Assembly: GCA_965116465.1 (NCBI GenBank)
Contig: OZ220687.1
Location: forward strand, 620,001 to 684,000
Length of the DNA: 64,000 bases
Direction: 5' to 3'
Origin: VXNF01 sp965116465
GTDB lineage: Bacteria > Actinomycetota > Acidimicrobiia > Acidimicrobiales > CATQHL01
Positions 8,161 to 16,098 of this stretch are shown one piece after another; the stretch's first letter is position 1; the number at the start of each line of letters is the position of its first letter. The translations under genes and the position numbers were made by a program. A model generated the notes under the pieces. It was not told where the DNA came from and searched no databases. It saw only the letters and a list, made by a program, of their open reading frames with translations.

Positions 8161-9495
8161 ATGACCGCCGCGGGTGACGTCGACCTGGCCATCAGGGGCG
8201 GGCTCTGCGTCACCTGCGACGGGAGCGACACCGTCACGACCGGCGACGTCTACGTAGACGGCGGCCGGATCGTGGCCATCGGCGGCCCCACGCGGCAGGC
8301 CCGACGCACCGTGGACGCCGCGGGCACGATCGTCATGCCGGGTCTGGCGAACCTGCATGACCACCTGCGCGACATGACGCCCGGGCTCGACGCCGGCGAG
8401 GGTCTGAAGCTGGACGAGATGCTGCGGTTCTACTGGCGATTGAACGAGGCGGCGGGCGCGGCCGAGTACGAGACGATGGCGGCCTACAGCACCGCCCGAC
8501 TGCTGGCATCGGGCACCACGACGGTCGTCGACCACGTCTACCCGTTCCATCGGGACGGGCTCGATGAGGCCACGATCGCCGGCTACGAGGCGACCGGCAT
8601 CCGCTGGTTCCTCGCACGGGGCCTCATGACGCAGGGACACGACCCGATCTGCGAGCCGCTCGCCGCGGGGTTCGAGCGGGTTCGCTCGCTGCTCGCCGAT
8701 GATGTGCCGGCGGAGCGGATCCTGCTGGCGCCGGTCTCGTTCCGCCAGGCCGCACCCGACGACTACCTCGCCGCCCGGGACTTCGCGGCCACCTACGGGC
8801 TCCGGCTGTACACGCACGTGGCCGAGACGGCGGCCGAGGTGCAGACCGTCCAGGGCGAGCACGGCTGCCGGCCCATCGAACTGCTGCACCGCCTGGGATT
8901 CTGCGGCCCGGACGTGACGCTCGTGCACTGTGTCCTGCTGTCCGATGCCGAGATCGACCTGCTGGCCCGCACCGGCACCCATGTCGTGCACTGCCCCAGC
9001 AATCACATGAAGCTCGCCAAGGGGTTCACGCGTGTGGGGGATCTGCTCGCCGCCGGGGTGAACGTGGCCCTCGGGGTCGATCAGATGGTCGACATGTTCT
9101 GTGAGATGCGCCAGGAGGTGCTCCTGCAGTCGATCCGCAACGAGGATCCCGGGGCGATCTCCCCGCGCCGCGCCCTGCGCATGGCGACGTCGAACGGCGC
9201 GCGGGCCGTCGGCCTCGGCGGCCGGCTCGGCGAGATCACGCCCGGCGCGCTCGCCGACCTGATCTGCGTGTCGACAGCCGGTCTGGGGTTCCAGCCGATC
9301 CTCGATCCGGCGTGGAGCCTGGTGCACCGCGCCGGGGGCTCAGACGTCCGGCACGTCATCGTCGACGGGAGTGTCATCATCGAGGACCGAGAATTCATCG
9401 AGCTGGACGTCGAAGCGCTGCGCCACCAGGCGATGGACGTCATCGACGGCTACCTCGCCAAGGCCGACATCACCACAACCCGCATCGACCTGTAG
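8161..9495 (+). CDS. Amidohydrolase (TRZ/ATZ, chlorohydrolase/deaminase-like)
   Basis: 444 residues. Metal-binding ligands appear in family order: LANLHDHLRD (residues about 60-69), LYTHVAET, LVHCVLL, and GVDQMVDMF. The N-terminal beta-sandwich DGGRIVAIGG and the C-terminal ALADLICV are typical of cytosine-deaminase/S-adenosylhomocysteine-deaminase relatives, which hydrolyse C-N or C-Cl bonds on purines, pyrimidines or triazines. Fourth gene of the 5.5-11.5 kb operon; only 3 bases separate it from the preceding stop. Confidence 0.87.
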   Translation: MTAAGDVDLAIRGGLCVTCDGSDTVTTGDVYVDGGRIVAIGGPTRQARRTVDAAGTIVMPGLANLHDHLRDMTPGLDAGEGLKLDEMLRFYWRLNEAAGAAEYETMAAYSTARLLASGTTTVVDHVYPFHRDGLDEATIAGYEATGIRWFLARGLMTQGHDPICEPLAAGFERVRSLLADDVPAERILLAPVSFRQAAPDDYLAARDFAATYGLRLYTHVAETAAEVQTVQGEHGCRPIELLHRLGFCGPDVTLVHCVLLSDAEIDLLARTGTHVVHCPSNHMKLAKGFTRVGDLLAAGVNVALGVDQMVDMFCEMRQEVLLQSIRNEDPGAISPRRALRMATSNGARAVGLGGRLGEITPGALADLICVSTAGLGFQPILDPAWSLVHRAGGSDVRHVIVDGSVIIEDREFIELDVEALRHQAMDVIDGYLAKADITTTRIDL

Positions 9496-9509
9496 GGAGG
9501 CCGACAGCC

Positions 9510-10961
9510 ATGGACATCGTCACAGTTCTCCAGCGGGCATGCGCTCGCCATGCGGATCGGCCGGCACTCAGCCGGGACGGAACCACGGTCAGCTACGCCG
9601 AGGTCGGCGAGCAGGTGCCCGTCGTGGCGGGAACCCTCGCGGAACTGGGCGTCGGACCCCGAGACACCGTCGGCATCTGCAGCCCCGACAGCATCGAGGC
9701 GTGGCTCGCCATCTTCGCCACCTGGCGCCTGGGCGCGCTGCCGGCGCTGATCGACGCCCGCACCCCCGACGACCGCCTCGGTTACTTCGTGGGCGACATG
9801 GACCCGGCTGTCGTCGTCTCCGATGACGAGAACCGCCCGCGCCTCGCCGAGATCCTGGGGATCGACGCGGCACGGCTGGACGACGTCGTCGGTGGCGGGG
9901 GCGGTGCGACCGCGCCGAACCGACACGACGAGTCCTCTCCCCTGTTCCTGTCGTACACCTCGGGCACGACGGGTGACCCCAAGGGCGTGGTGCTGACGAG
10001 CGGACCTGTCACCCTGGGTACCGCCTGCATCGCCGAGCGGCTCGGGTACGGGATGGACGACGTGCTCGTGGCGACGACGCCGGTGGCGAGCAGCTTCCAG
10101 CTCGTGGCCAGTGCCATGCCCGCCCTGCACACCGGTGCCCATGTCGTCCTCGCCGCCGGTCACACGCCCGGTCAGGTCTGGGAGGACATCGCCGCCCACG
10201 GCGGCACCGTCCTCATCGCCTACCCGCTCACCCTCGCCGATGTCGTGGGCCTCGCCAAGGACACCAAACCCACCCACGGGCTGCGCCTGGCGCTGTCGGG
10301 CGGCTCCCCGCTGGCACCGCGCATCAAGCGGGACTACCGCGACCACCTGGGCATCCCCCTCGCCGAGAGCTACGGCCAGAGCGAACTCGGCGGGTTCATG
10401 GTCCTCGGAACCCCCGGCGACGAGACCGCCCCCGAGGGCTTCGCGGGCCGCCCGCTCCCGGACCGGCTCGCCTTCGTGGCAGACCCCGACAACCGGGAAC
10501 TCCCCGCCGGGAGCATCGGCGAGGTCGTCGTGGCCGAGGGATTCTTCGGTGAGTACCGCAACAAGCCCGAGGCCTACGCCAAGACCACCGCCGGCGGGGT
10601 CCTCCACACCGGCGACGTGGGCGTCGCCGCGGCGCAGGGGCACATCAAGGTCATGGGTCGGGTCCAGGAGGCCGACGCTGCCCGGCGCCGCGGCGGCTTC
10701 CTGCGCGAGGTGGAGGATGCCGCCTACGACCACCCCGCCGTGCGCCACGCCGCGGTGGTGCTGGACGCCGCTGAGCAGGTCCGCTGCTTCGTGGAGCTCA
10801 ACGCCCCGGACATCGCGGGCGCCGATGAGATCGCGGAGCACATCGGGGCGGGAGTGCCCGAGTCCCTCATTCCCGCCGGAGTCCACATCCTCCCCGCCTT
10901 CCCCCGGACCTTCAGCGGCAAGGCCGACCGCCTCCACCTCAGCAGCCTGCGCGGCACCTGA
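9510..10961 (+). CDS. AMP-dependent acyl-CoA synthetase/ligase
   Basis: 483 residues of the ANL superfamily. Adenylate-binding P-loop LSYTSGTTGDPKGVVL near residue 150, ESYGQSELGG (A5), HTGDVG (A7), and the C-terminal acyl-activating Lys in TFSGKADR. It activates a carboxylate as the AMP ester and then usually transfers it to CoA. A strong ribosome site AGGGAGG lies 9 bases upstream of the ATG at 9510. Its place between amidohydrolase and VOC genes suggests CoA activation of the pathway acid. Confidence 0.88.
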   Translation: MDIVTVLQRACARHADRPALSRDGTTVSYAEVGEQVPVVAGTLAELGVGPRDTVGICSPDSIEAWLAIFATWRLGALPALIDARTPDDRLGYFVGDMDPAVVVSDDENRPRLAEILGIDAARLDDVVGGGGGATAPNRHDESSPLFLSYTSGTTGDPKGVVLTSGPVTLGTACIAERLGYGMDDVLVATTPVASSFQLVASAMPALHTGAHVVLAAGHTPGQVWEDIAAHGGTVLIAYPLTLADVVGLAKDTKPTHGLRLALSGGSPLAPRIKRDYRDHLGIPLAESYGQSELGGFMVLGTPGDETAPEGFAGRPLPDRLAFVADPDNRELPAGSIGEVVVAEGFFGEYRNKPEAYAKTTAGGVLHTGDVGVAAAQGHIKVMGRVQEADAARRRGGFLREVEDAAYDHPAVRHAAVVLDAAEQVRCFVELNAPDIAGADEIAEHIGAGVPESLIPAGVHILPAFPRTFSGKADRLHLSSLRGT

Positions 10962-11007
10962 TCTACGGTTTGGACCACCAACCGAACGGACAAGGGGAGG
11001 ACACGCC

Positions 11008-11514
11008 ATGCCAGCGTTCAGATCGGTGGATCACGTCGGGATCACAGTCAAGAGCCTCGAGGTCTCGGTCCCGTGGTGGAGCTACTTCCTCGAGGCGGAA
11101 CCCTTCTGGCAGGCCTCGTGGCTCGCCGCTGACATCGGCGACTACGTGGGGCACATCGTGGGGTACGAGAACTGCGACATGACCTGCGCATTCTGGGAGC
11201 TGCCCGGGGGCACGGTGCTGGAGATGCTGGAGTACCACAACCCGGGGCCCGGCACGGTGGACATGGAGTCCTACAACGCCGGCAACACCCACCTCTGCCT
11301 GGAGACCACCGACATCTACCGGGACTACGAGCGGCTGCGGGGTCGGGCGGAGTTCCGCTCACCGGAGCCGGTCCGCTGCGCCTGGGGCAAGTACAAGGGC
11401 AACATGGCCTGCTACCTGCGGGACCCCGACGGCGTCTCCATCGAGTTGATCCAGTTCGTCGGCCAGCCCCGACCGTTCCAGGAACAGAGTCCCTTCAGCG
11501 ACCCCTACGCCTGA
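11008..11514 (+). CDS. VOC-family protein, last gene of the catabolic operon
   Basis: 168 residues: FRSVDHVGITVKSLEVSVPWW at the start (metal His), TVLEMLEYHNPG, NTHLCLETTDIY (second-module His), and YLRDPDGVSIELIQF (C-terminal Glu). These match glyoxalase/dioxygenase-type metal sites. Preceded by AGGGGAGG 8 bases from the ATG. It is unrelated at the sequence level to the VOC at 5529 apart from the fold. Confidence 0.85.
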   Translation: MPAFRSVDHVGITVKSLEVSVPWWSYFLEAEPFWQASWLAADIGDYVGHIVGYENCDMTCAFWELPGGTVLEMLEYHNPGPGTVDMESYNAGNTHLCLETTDIYRDYERLRGRAEFRSPEPVRCAWGKYKGNMACYLRDPDGVSIELIQFVGQPRPFQEQSPFSDPYA

Positions 11515-11629
11515 CGCCACCGCCACCACACGGCCCTCCCTGCCTCCCCGCGCACCTGGCGCGCCGGAGCAGACCGTACGCGAGCGGTCGTATCTTTGAG
11601 ACCGGCCGGTCGCACACCGGCGAGTTGGC

Positions 11630-12001
11630 TCAGGCTCGGAGAATCTGGACGCCGTAGGGCTGCAGGGCGGGATCGCGGCTCACGAGGATCAGGTCGCGGG
11701 CTTGGGCCTGCGCGACGAGCATCCTGTCGAACGGGTCACGGTGGTGTCCCGGTAGCGAGCCCGCCAGTCGAGCGTCATCGAATGTGATGGGAACGGGTTC
11801 GAAATCTTCGGCCAGGACGGCGTCGATGTCCCCCTCGAGATGCAGCTTGCCGAGGGCCTGCTTGATGCTCATCTCCCACACGCTCGCCGCGCTCACGCAG
11901 ACGAGATTCGCAGGGTCGGCGATCTGCGTGCTCGCCTCGGGGTCGAGTGGCTCACCGGCGATCCACCACAGCAGGACGTGCGTGTCGAGTAGGAGGTTCA
12001 T
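11630..12001 (-). CDS. PIN-domain toxin (VapC family)
   Basis: 123 residues. LLLDTHVLLWWIAGEP at the N-terminus and SVWEMSIKQALGKLHLEGD are characteristic of the PIN subfamily paired with Phd antitoxins; the late acidic cluster is HHRDPFDRMLVAQA and SRDPAL. Its ATG overlaps the antitoxin stop by 4 bases. Mg2+-dependent RNase toxin by family. Confidence 0.9.
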   Translation of the reverse strand: MNLLLDTHVLLWWIAGEPLDPEASTQIADPANLVCVSAASVWEMSIKQALGKLHLEGDIDAVLAEDFEPVPITFDDARLAGSLPGHHRDPFDRMLVAQAQARDLILVSRDPALQPYGVQILRA

Positions 12002-12231
12002 TGACGACCTTCGAATGCATCGAGCAGATCGTCCGGGGTCACATCAAAGTCCGCGGCCACGGTGATGCGACCGGCGAGCCGGCCCGGCACCCGCGGGTCC
12101 CGCTGAGGCCGGTACGGGACAAGACGCGCCACCGGCCGCCCCGCACGCCCCAGTATGACCTCCTCACCGCGGCCAACCCGTTCCAGGAGCTCGGAGAGTC
12201 TCGTCTTCGCCTCGTACACATTGATCACCAT
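11998..12231 (-). CDS. Phd/YefM-family antitoxin
   Basis: 77 residues from the ATG at 12231. MVINVYEAKTRLSELLERV followed by GEEVILGRAGRPVARLVPY is the canonical Phd N-terminal DNA-binding module, with a short C-terminal segment (TPDDLLDAFEG) that should wrap the toxin. Longer in-frame starts exist upstream but lack homology. Overlaps the toxin gene by 4 bases. Confidence 0.88.
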   Translation of the reverse strand: MVINVYEAKTRLSELLERVGRGEEVILGRAGRPVARLVPYRPQRDPRVPGRLAGRITVAADFDVTPDDLLDAFEGRQ

Positions 12232-12266
12232 GTCGACACCCCCGGCAATCACCTGTCCAGACCAGA

Positions 12267-12992
12267 CTAGACCAATTTCGAGGAATCCCCACGGCACGCC
12301 GCCACAACGGGAGGAGTTCCCGTCCGCCCGGTTTCAAGAGCCAGCCGCGCCAGGGGCCCCGTCCTCAGTTTGGAGTAGGCGTCGACCAGTAGCGACCCGG
12401 GGGCGTGCTTCAGTTGCCTGACCAGCCGTACCACCGTTGCTCTGGCCGTTCGATCGTCCGGCGCGGCGAACACCGTCGACACCTCCACCTTCTGCGCGTC
12501 GACGTCGGCGACCACTCTGATGTCCGCTATTGCGGAGGGGACTCGCAGTACGCCGCTCAGCGTGCCGTCGGTGCCCAGAGACCGGACGAATTCCTTGTTG
12601 CGGAGCCTGGGGTTCTGGCGCTGGGCTTTGGGAATGACCTCCATGACGTCGGTACCGATCTCGGTTCCGAGGCGAAGAGCCGCAACCCGCAGCAATTGGT
12701 CCCACCTCTGGCACACCTCCACGGCCTCGCTGTTGTAGCGGTGCATGGTTCCTTCAGCAACTGCGTCGCGCACCGTTGTCCAGTTGTCCCCCATGTCGGT
12801 GAACTCGAGAGCCCCTGACTTCGGATGCGAGAGGTAGCGAATCAACTCGCCGAGTATCCAGGCCTGCTCGGGATCCTCGACTCCCCGGTGAGCGTGCTCC
12901 TTGACGGCCTCGGACAAGACCAGCATCCACGACAGGTGGTGCACGGAGACCTTGGAGTTCGCTCTGACCCGGAGACCTGGCGTGGGGTGCAC
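12267..12992 (-). CDS. Hypothetical protein, possibly 5'-degraded
   Basis: 241 residues from a GTG at 12992. The sequence contains HHLSWMLVLSEAVKEHAHRG, DPEQAWILGELIRYLSHP, WTTVRDAVAEGT, and VVRLVRQLKHAPGSLLVDAY. I have seen similar unnamed actinobacterial proteins but know no function. Upstream in frame there is open sequence to a stop at 13115 without ATG. A ribosome-like GGAGGA (13053-13058) is followed by an ATG at 13036 in a different frame, so an N-terminal frameshift is possible. It lies between two toxin-antitoxin loci. Confidence 0.5.
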   Translation of the reverse strand: MHPTPGLRVRANSKVSVHHLSWMLVLSEAVKEHAHRGVEDPEQAWILGELIRYLSHPKSGALEFTDMGDNWTTVRDAVAEGTMHRYNSEAVEVCQRWDQLLRVAALRLGTEIGTDVMEVIPKAQRQNPRLRNKEFVRSLGTDGTLSGVLRVPSAIADIRVVADVDAQKVEVSTVFAAPDDRTARATVVRLVRQLKHAPGSLLVDAYSKLRTGPLARLALETGRTGTPPVVAACRGDSSKLV

Positions 12993-13338
12993 GCCCGGCG
13001 AGGGCGCGATCTCGTTCGCTCGGGGCAGTCGGTCATGGAGTCGCCCGGCGGTTCCTCCGCCGATCAGAACCCTCGAAAACCTACAGTGCGACTGACCGTG
13101 AGCTTCAATCGTCTACGTCACGCAGAGAAATATCGAAGTTGATCTCAAAGATCTAGATCACTTGAGAGCCCCCTGATTCGACGGCCGGCGCGGTGCCGGG
13201 TTGATATTCGCGACTAGTGCCGCGTTGCCTCAGGGGCAAGGCGCAGGTCGACCACGCAGGTTGCGGCAGCACGTGCATGCTCGGCCAGAGAGTGAAATGA
13301 CTATTGACAAGTGACAGTTGACACCCTAGGTTGCAGGA
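12993..13338. promoter_or_regulatory. Intergenic region with the HigBA promoter
   Basis: This 346-base gap holds no supported gene. Near its right end TTGACA occurs twice, at 13304-13309 and 13318-13323. The first has a 17-base spacer to TAGGTT (13327-13332), which would start transcription at the HigB start. The repeated TTGACA within GACAGTTGACA also suggests an operator overlapping the promoter (inference). GC content drops here compared with flanking genes. Confidence 0.45.
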
Positions 13339-13617
13339 GTGATCCTGTCACTCAAGCACCGCGGGCTGCGGGCGCTCTACAACGGCAAGAGCGCGGGAGG
13401 AGTAAACCCCGAACACGTCCGCAAACTGACTCGAATCCTTGCTGTGCTGGATCAGAGCAGTAAACCGCAAGACATGAATCTGCCGGGATTCCGGTTGCAC
13501 CAGCTGGTGGGTGACCTCAAGGGCCACTACGCCGTCTCAGTGTCGGGCAACTGGCGCGTCACCTTCAGGTTCGAGGACGGCCACGCCGTGGACGTCGACT
13601 ACATCGACTACCACTAG
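13339..13617 (+). CDS. higB: HigB/RelE-family mRNA interferase toxin
   Basis: 92 residues from a GTG directly preceded by GCAGGA. KHRGLRALYNGKSAGGVNPEHV and the C-terminal SGNWRVTFRFEDGHAVDVDYIDYH are the signature of plasmid-maintenance 'killer' proteins that cleave ribosome-bound mRNA. It precedes its XRE antitoxin, the reversed order typical of higBA. Confidence 0.93.
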   Translation: MILSLKHRGLRALYNGKSAGGVNPEHVRKLTRILAVLDQSSKPQDMNLPGFRLHQLVGDLKGHYAVSVSGNWRVTFRFEDGHAVDVDYIDYH

Positions 13618-13627
13618 GAGACCGAGG

Positions 13628-13942
13628 ATGGCCATGCACAACCCTCCCCATCCCGGGGGGATCGTCAGATCGGAGTGTCTCGAGCCGCTGGGCCTGACGG
13701 TGACCAGGGCGGCGCAAGGTCTGGGAGTGACCCGTCAGGCACTGTCGGATCTGGTGAATGAAAGGGCGGGCGTGTCGATTGAAATGGCGATCCGCCTTTC
13801 CCGGGCCTTCGGCTCGACGCCGGAGACCTGGCTCAGAATGCAGATGGCACATGATCTCTGGCAAGCCCGGGAGCGAGTCGAAGACATCGAAGTCGAGAAC
13901 TTCTTCAAGCACGCCGGCCCGAGCGACCTGACGGCGGCTTAG
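13628..13942 (+). CDS. higA: HigA-family XRE antitoxin
   Basis: 104 residues. NPPHPGGIVRSECLEPLGLTV begins the family, then the helix-turn-helix TRAAQGLGVTRQALSDLVNERAGVS and the HigA tail EMAIRLSRAFGSTPETWLRMQ. Ten bases after higB. ATG at 13628 has GAGACCGAGG before it; another ATG two codons later is possible. Binds and represses its own promoter and blocks HigB. Confidence 0.93.
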   Translation: MAMHNPPHPGGIVRSECLEPLGLTVTRAAQGLGVTRQALSDLVNERAGVSIEMAIRLSRAFGSTPETWLRMQMAHDLWQARERVEDIEVENFFKHAGPSDLTAA

Positions 13943-13977
13943 TCGCTCGTCACCGATTCGCGCCCCGCAGCCGCCGG

Positions 13978-14958
13978 CTACTGCTGTTGCTGTTGCTGGC
14001 CTTGTCCGGGGCCGGGTTGTGGTGTGACAGGCGGGAGGTCGGGGACCAGGGTGCGCGGGCGGCTGCGGGGGCCGGGCAACGGCTGGGGCTCGGCGGCGGG
14101 GCGCCTGCCGATGACCACCTCGGCATCGACTTCGGCGGAGGCGGTGCCCATGAAGGCGCCGCGCACGGGCGGCACGTCGCTGTAGTCGCGGCCGCAGCCG
14201 ATGACGACGTGCCGCTCCCCCACCTCGCCGCCGTTGGTCGGGTCCAGCGCCAGCCAGCCGGCGCCCGGGACCGCCGCCTCGACCCAGGCGTGGGTCTGCA
14301 CGCTCACCACGTCCGCGGTCTCCTCGCCCGCCGCTGTCTCGTCGGTGGCGAACAGGTAGCCCGACACGTAGCGGGCGGGCACGCCGACGGACCGCAGCAT
14401 CCCGATCGCCAGGTGTGCGAAGTCCTGGCAGACCCCGACCTCTCCGGCGAGCAACTCCCCCAGCGTCACGCCGATGTCGGTCGTGTCGGACTCGTAGCGC
14501 AGCGCTCGCCGAACCTCCGCCACCACTGCCGCGAGGAGCTCCGACACCGAACCGGCGCCCCCGGTGGCCGCTGCGGCCCTCTCGGCCACGCCGTCGCCGG
14601 TCTGCCAGCGGACATGCTCCGACGGCCCGAGGAACTCGAAATGGACCGAGCGGAAGGCGGGATCGGACAACCCGTCGACCGGGGCATCGGGCACCCCCGC
14701 CGGGCGGGCCGACGTCTCGACGGACGTCTCGGCGACCAACTCGAGTGACGGGTGCAGGGTCCTGACGCCGACGTGGTCGACCGCGGTGCCCCAGTAGTCC
14801 AACGCGCTGAACACCTGCGTCGGCGGGTCCGTGGTCAGCTGGGACGACAGGACACGCTGCGTCTGGTCATCTCGGGGACGGACCCGCACCTCGTTCTGCG
14901 ACTCGCGGACGGGCCTGGAATACCGGAAGTGCATCCGGTAGCGGATGTCCAGCCTCAC
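13978..14958 (-). CDS. Transglutaminase-like cysteine peptidase family protein
   Basis: 326 residues from a GTG at 14958 (RLDIRYRMHFRYSRPVRESQ). The N-terminal beta domain is followed by the catalytic Cys in GVCQDFAHLAIGMLR, the His in VSVQTHAWVEAAVP, and the Asp in ALDPTNGG: the papain-like triad. The C-terminus ends in a Pro/Gln tail including six Gln (CTG/TTG runs on the plus strand). Third gene of the ATP-grasp/alpha-E/transglutaminase operon, whose members are thought to build or trim an isopeptide-type product; the actual product is unknown. Confidence 0.9.
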   Translation of the reverse strand: MRLDIRYRMHFRYSRPVRESQNEVRVRPRDDQTQRVLSSQLTTDPPTQVFSALDYWGTAVDHVGVRTLHPSLELVAETSVETSARPAGVPDAPVDGLSDPAFRSVHFEFLGPSEHVRWQTGDGVAERAAAATGGAGSVSELLAAVVAEVRRALRYESDTTDIGVTLGELLAGEVGVCQDFAHLAIGMLRSVGVPARYVSGYLFATDETAAGEETADVVSVQTHAWVEAAVPGAGWLALDPTNGGEVGERHVVIGCGRDYSDVPPVRGAFMGTASAEVDAEVVIGRRPAAEPQPLPGPRSRPRTLVPDLPPVTPQPGPGQGQQQQQQ

Positions 14959-15030
14959 GGTCGCCCCACCCGGGTCGTCCGACGAGTGTGCCGAGTCATA
15001 CGACCGCGGACCGGATCGCTGCCTCGAGCA

Positions 15031-15059
15031 CTGGGTTCCGGCCTTCGCCGGAACGACGG
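15031..15059. repeat. Dispersed palindromic repeat, copy 1
   Basis: CTGGGTTCCGG-CCTTCG-CCGGAACGACGG forms a stem TTCCGGC/GCCGGAA closed by a CTTC tetraloop. It lies between the alpha-E and transglutaminase genes and matches the copy at 23933-23962 (opposite strand) in all but about three positions; a third copy is at 18171-18197. This looks like a REP-like intergenic element. Confidence 0.75.
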
Positions 15060-15080
15060 TCTGTGGTGCCGCGACATTGC

Positions 15081-16076
15081 TCAGCAGTCTCCCGGCCGCA
15101 TCTGCGCCCCCGTATGAGCTGCGCCGGGACGCAGGTATTCGGAGCTGGCCGTGGGGAAGCCGAGCGGTGGCACGACCCCGGCGGCGATCTCGCTCGCCAC
15201 CTCGGTGAGATCCCAGTGGAGTTCGGACAGGACCGGCAGCGGCTCCTGCGCCATCGCTTCCTCGATCTCGCCGAGTTCGAGGCGGGCGCGCAGCAGACCC
15301 GCGTGGCGGCGCGGCCCGTCGAGCGCACCAGCGACCGAACCGACGCCCCGCAGGCTCTGCTCGGCCCGCAGCAGGCACGACAGGACAGAGCGCGGCAGGT
15401 CGGTCCCCGCCAGCAGGTAGCGCACCACGCCCTCGGGATCGGGCGCGTGCCCGTGGCGGCGGTGGTACGCCTGCAGCGAGCTGGTCAGCCGCAGCATCCT
15501 GGTGGCGTCCATGACGCCCCGAGGGTCGGTGTGGCCGGCGACGAGGAGTCCGACGGTGAAGACCGACCGCTCGATCATCCGTCCGATCAGGATGAACTCG
15601 TATCCCTCGTCGCGCCGCATGCCCTCGTTCAGCACGCCGCTGATGGCGAGGCAGGCGCGACGGACCATCAGCAGGGTCTCATGCAGCCGTTCCGGTGGCA
15701 GTTCGGTGTCGCCGAACTCCCGGAATCGCAGGTACAGGCCGTTGGCCTCCTCCCAGAGTTCGATGGGTATCCGCTCCCGCGTCGAGCGCAGCCGCTCGCG
15801 GACGGCGCTGACGGCCGAGAGCACCGAGCCGGGGTTGGCGGTGTCGGACAGGAGGAAGGCGAAGAGCTGCCGGCGCCCCCCGAGAGTGCCGAGCGGCGCC
15901 GCCACCGACTCGAGGCCGAGCGTCTTGACGAGCTGCTCGACCTCGATGCGGGCCTCGTCGGAACGCAGGTGGATGATCGAGTTGGCGGCGTAGTCGAGGC
16001 AGCGGACCGTCGCCTCGGTCCGCTCCAGGTAGCGGCCCACCCAGAACAGGGCGTCGGCGTGACGGGCCAGGATCAC
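15081..16076 (-). CDS. Alpha-E domain-containing protein (DUF403)
   Basis: 331 residues from GTG at 16076: ILARHADALFWVGRYLERTEATVR is the standard start of this all-helical family. Further marks are RRDEGYEFILIGRMIERS and ALRAEQSLRG-like helices. Always found with the circularly permuted ATP-grasp upstream and a transglutaminase downstream, as here. Biochemical role undefined; association with peptide-ligase chemistry is from genome context. Confidence 0.92.
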   Translation of the reverse strand: MILARHADALFWVGRYLERTEATVRCLDYAANSIIHLRSDEARIEVEQLVKTLGLESVAAPLGTLGGRRQLFAFLLSDTANPGSVLSAVSAVRERLRSTRERIPIELWEEANGLYLRFREFGDTELPPERLHETLLMVRRACLAISGVLNEGMRRDEGYEFILIGRMIERSVFTVGLLVAGHTDPRGVMDATRMLRLTSSLQAYHRRHGHAPDPEGVVRYLLAGTDLPRSVLSCLLRAEQSLRGVGSVAGALDGPRRHAGLLRARLELGEIEEAMAQEPLPVLSELHWDLTEVASEIAAGVVPPLGFPTASSEYLRPGAAHTGAQMRPGDC

Positions 16077-16098
16077 CGTCGGGACCGCCGGGGGGACA

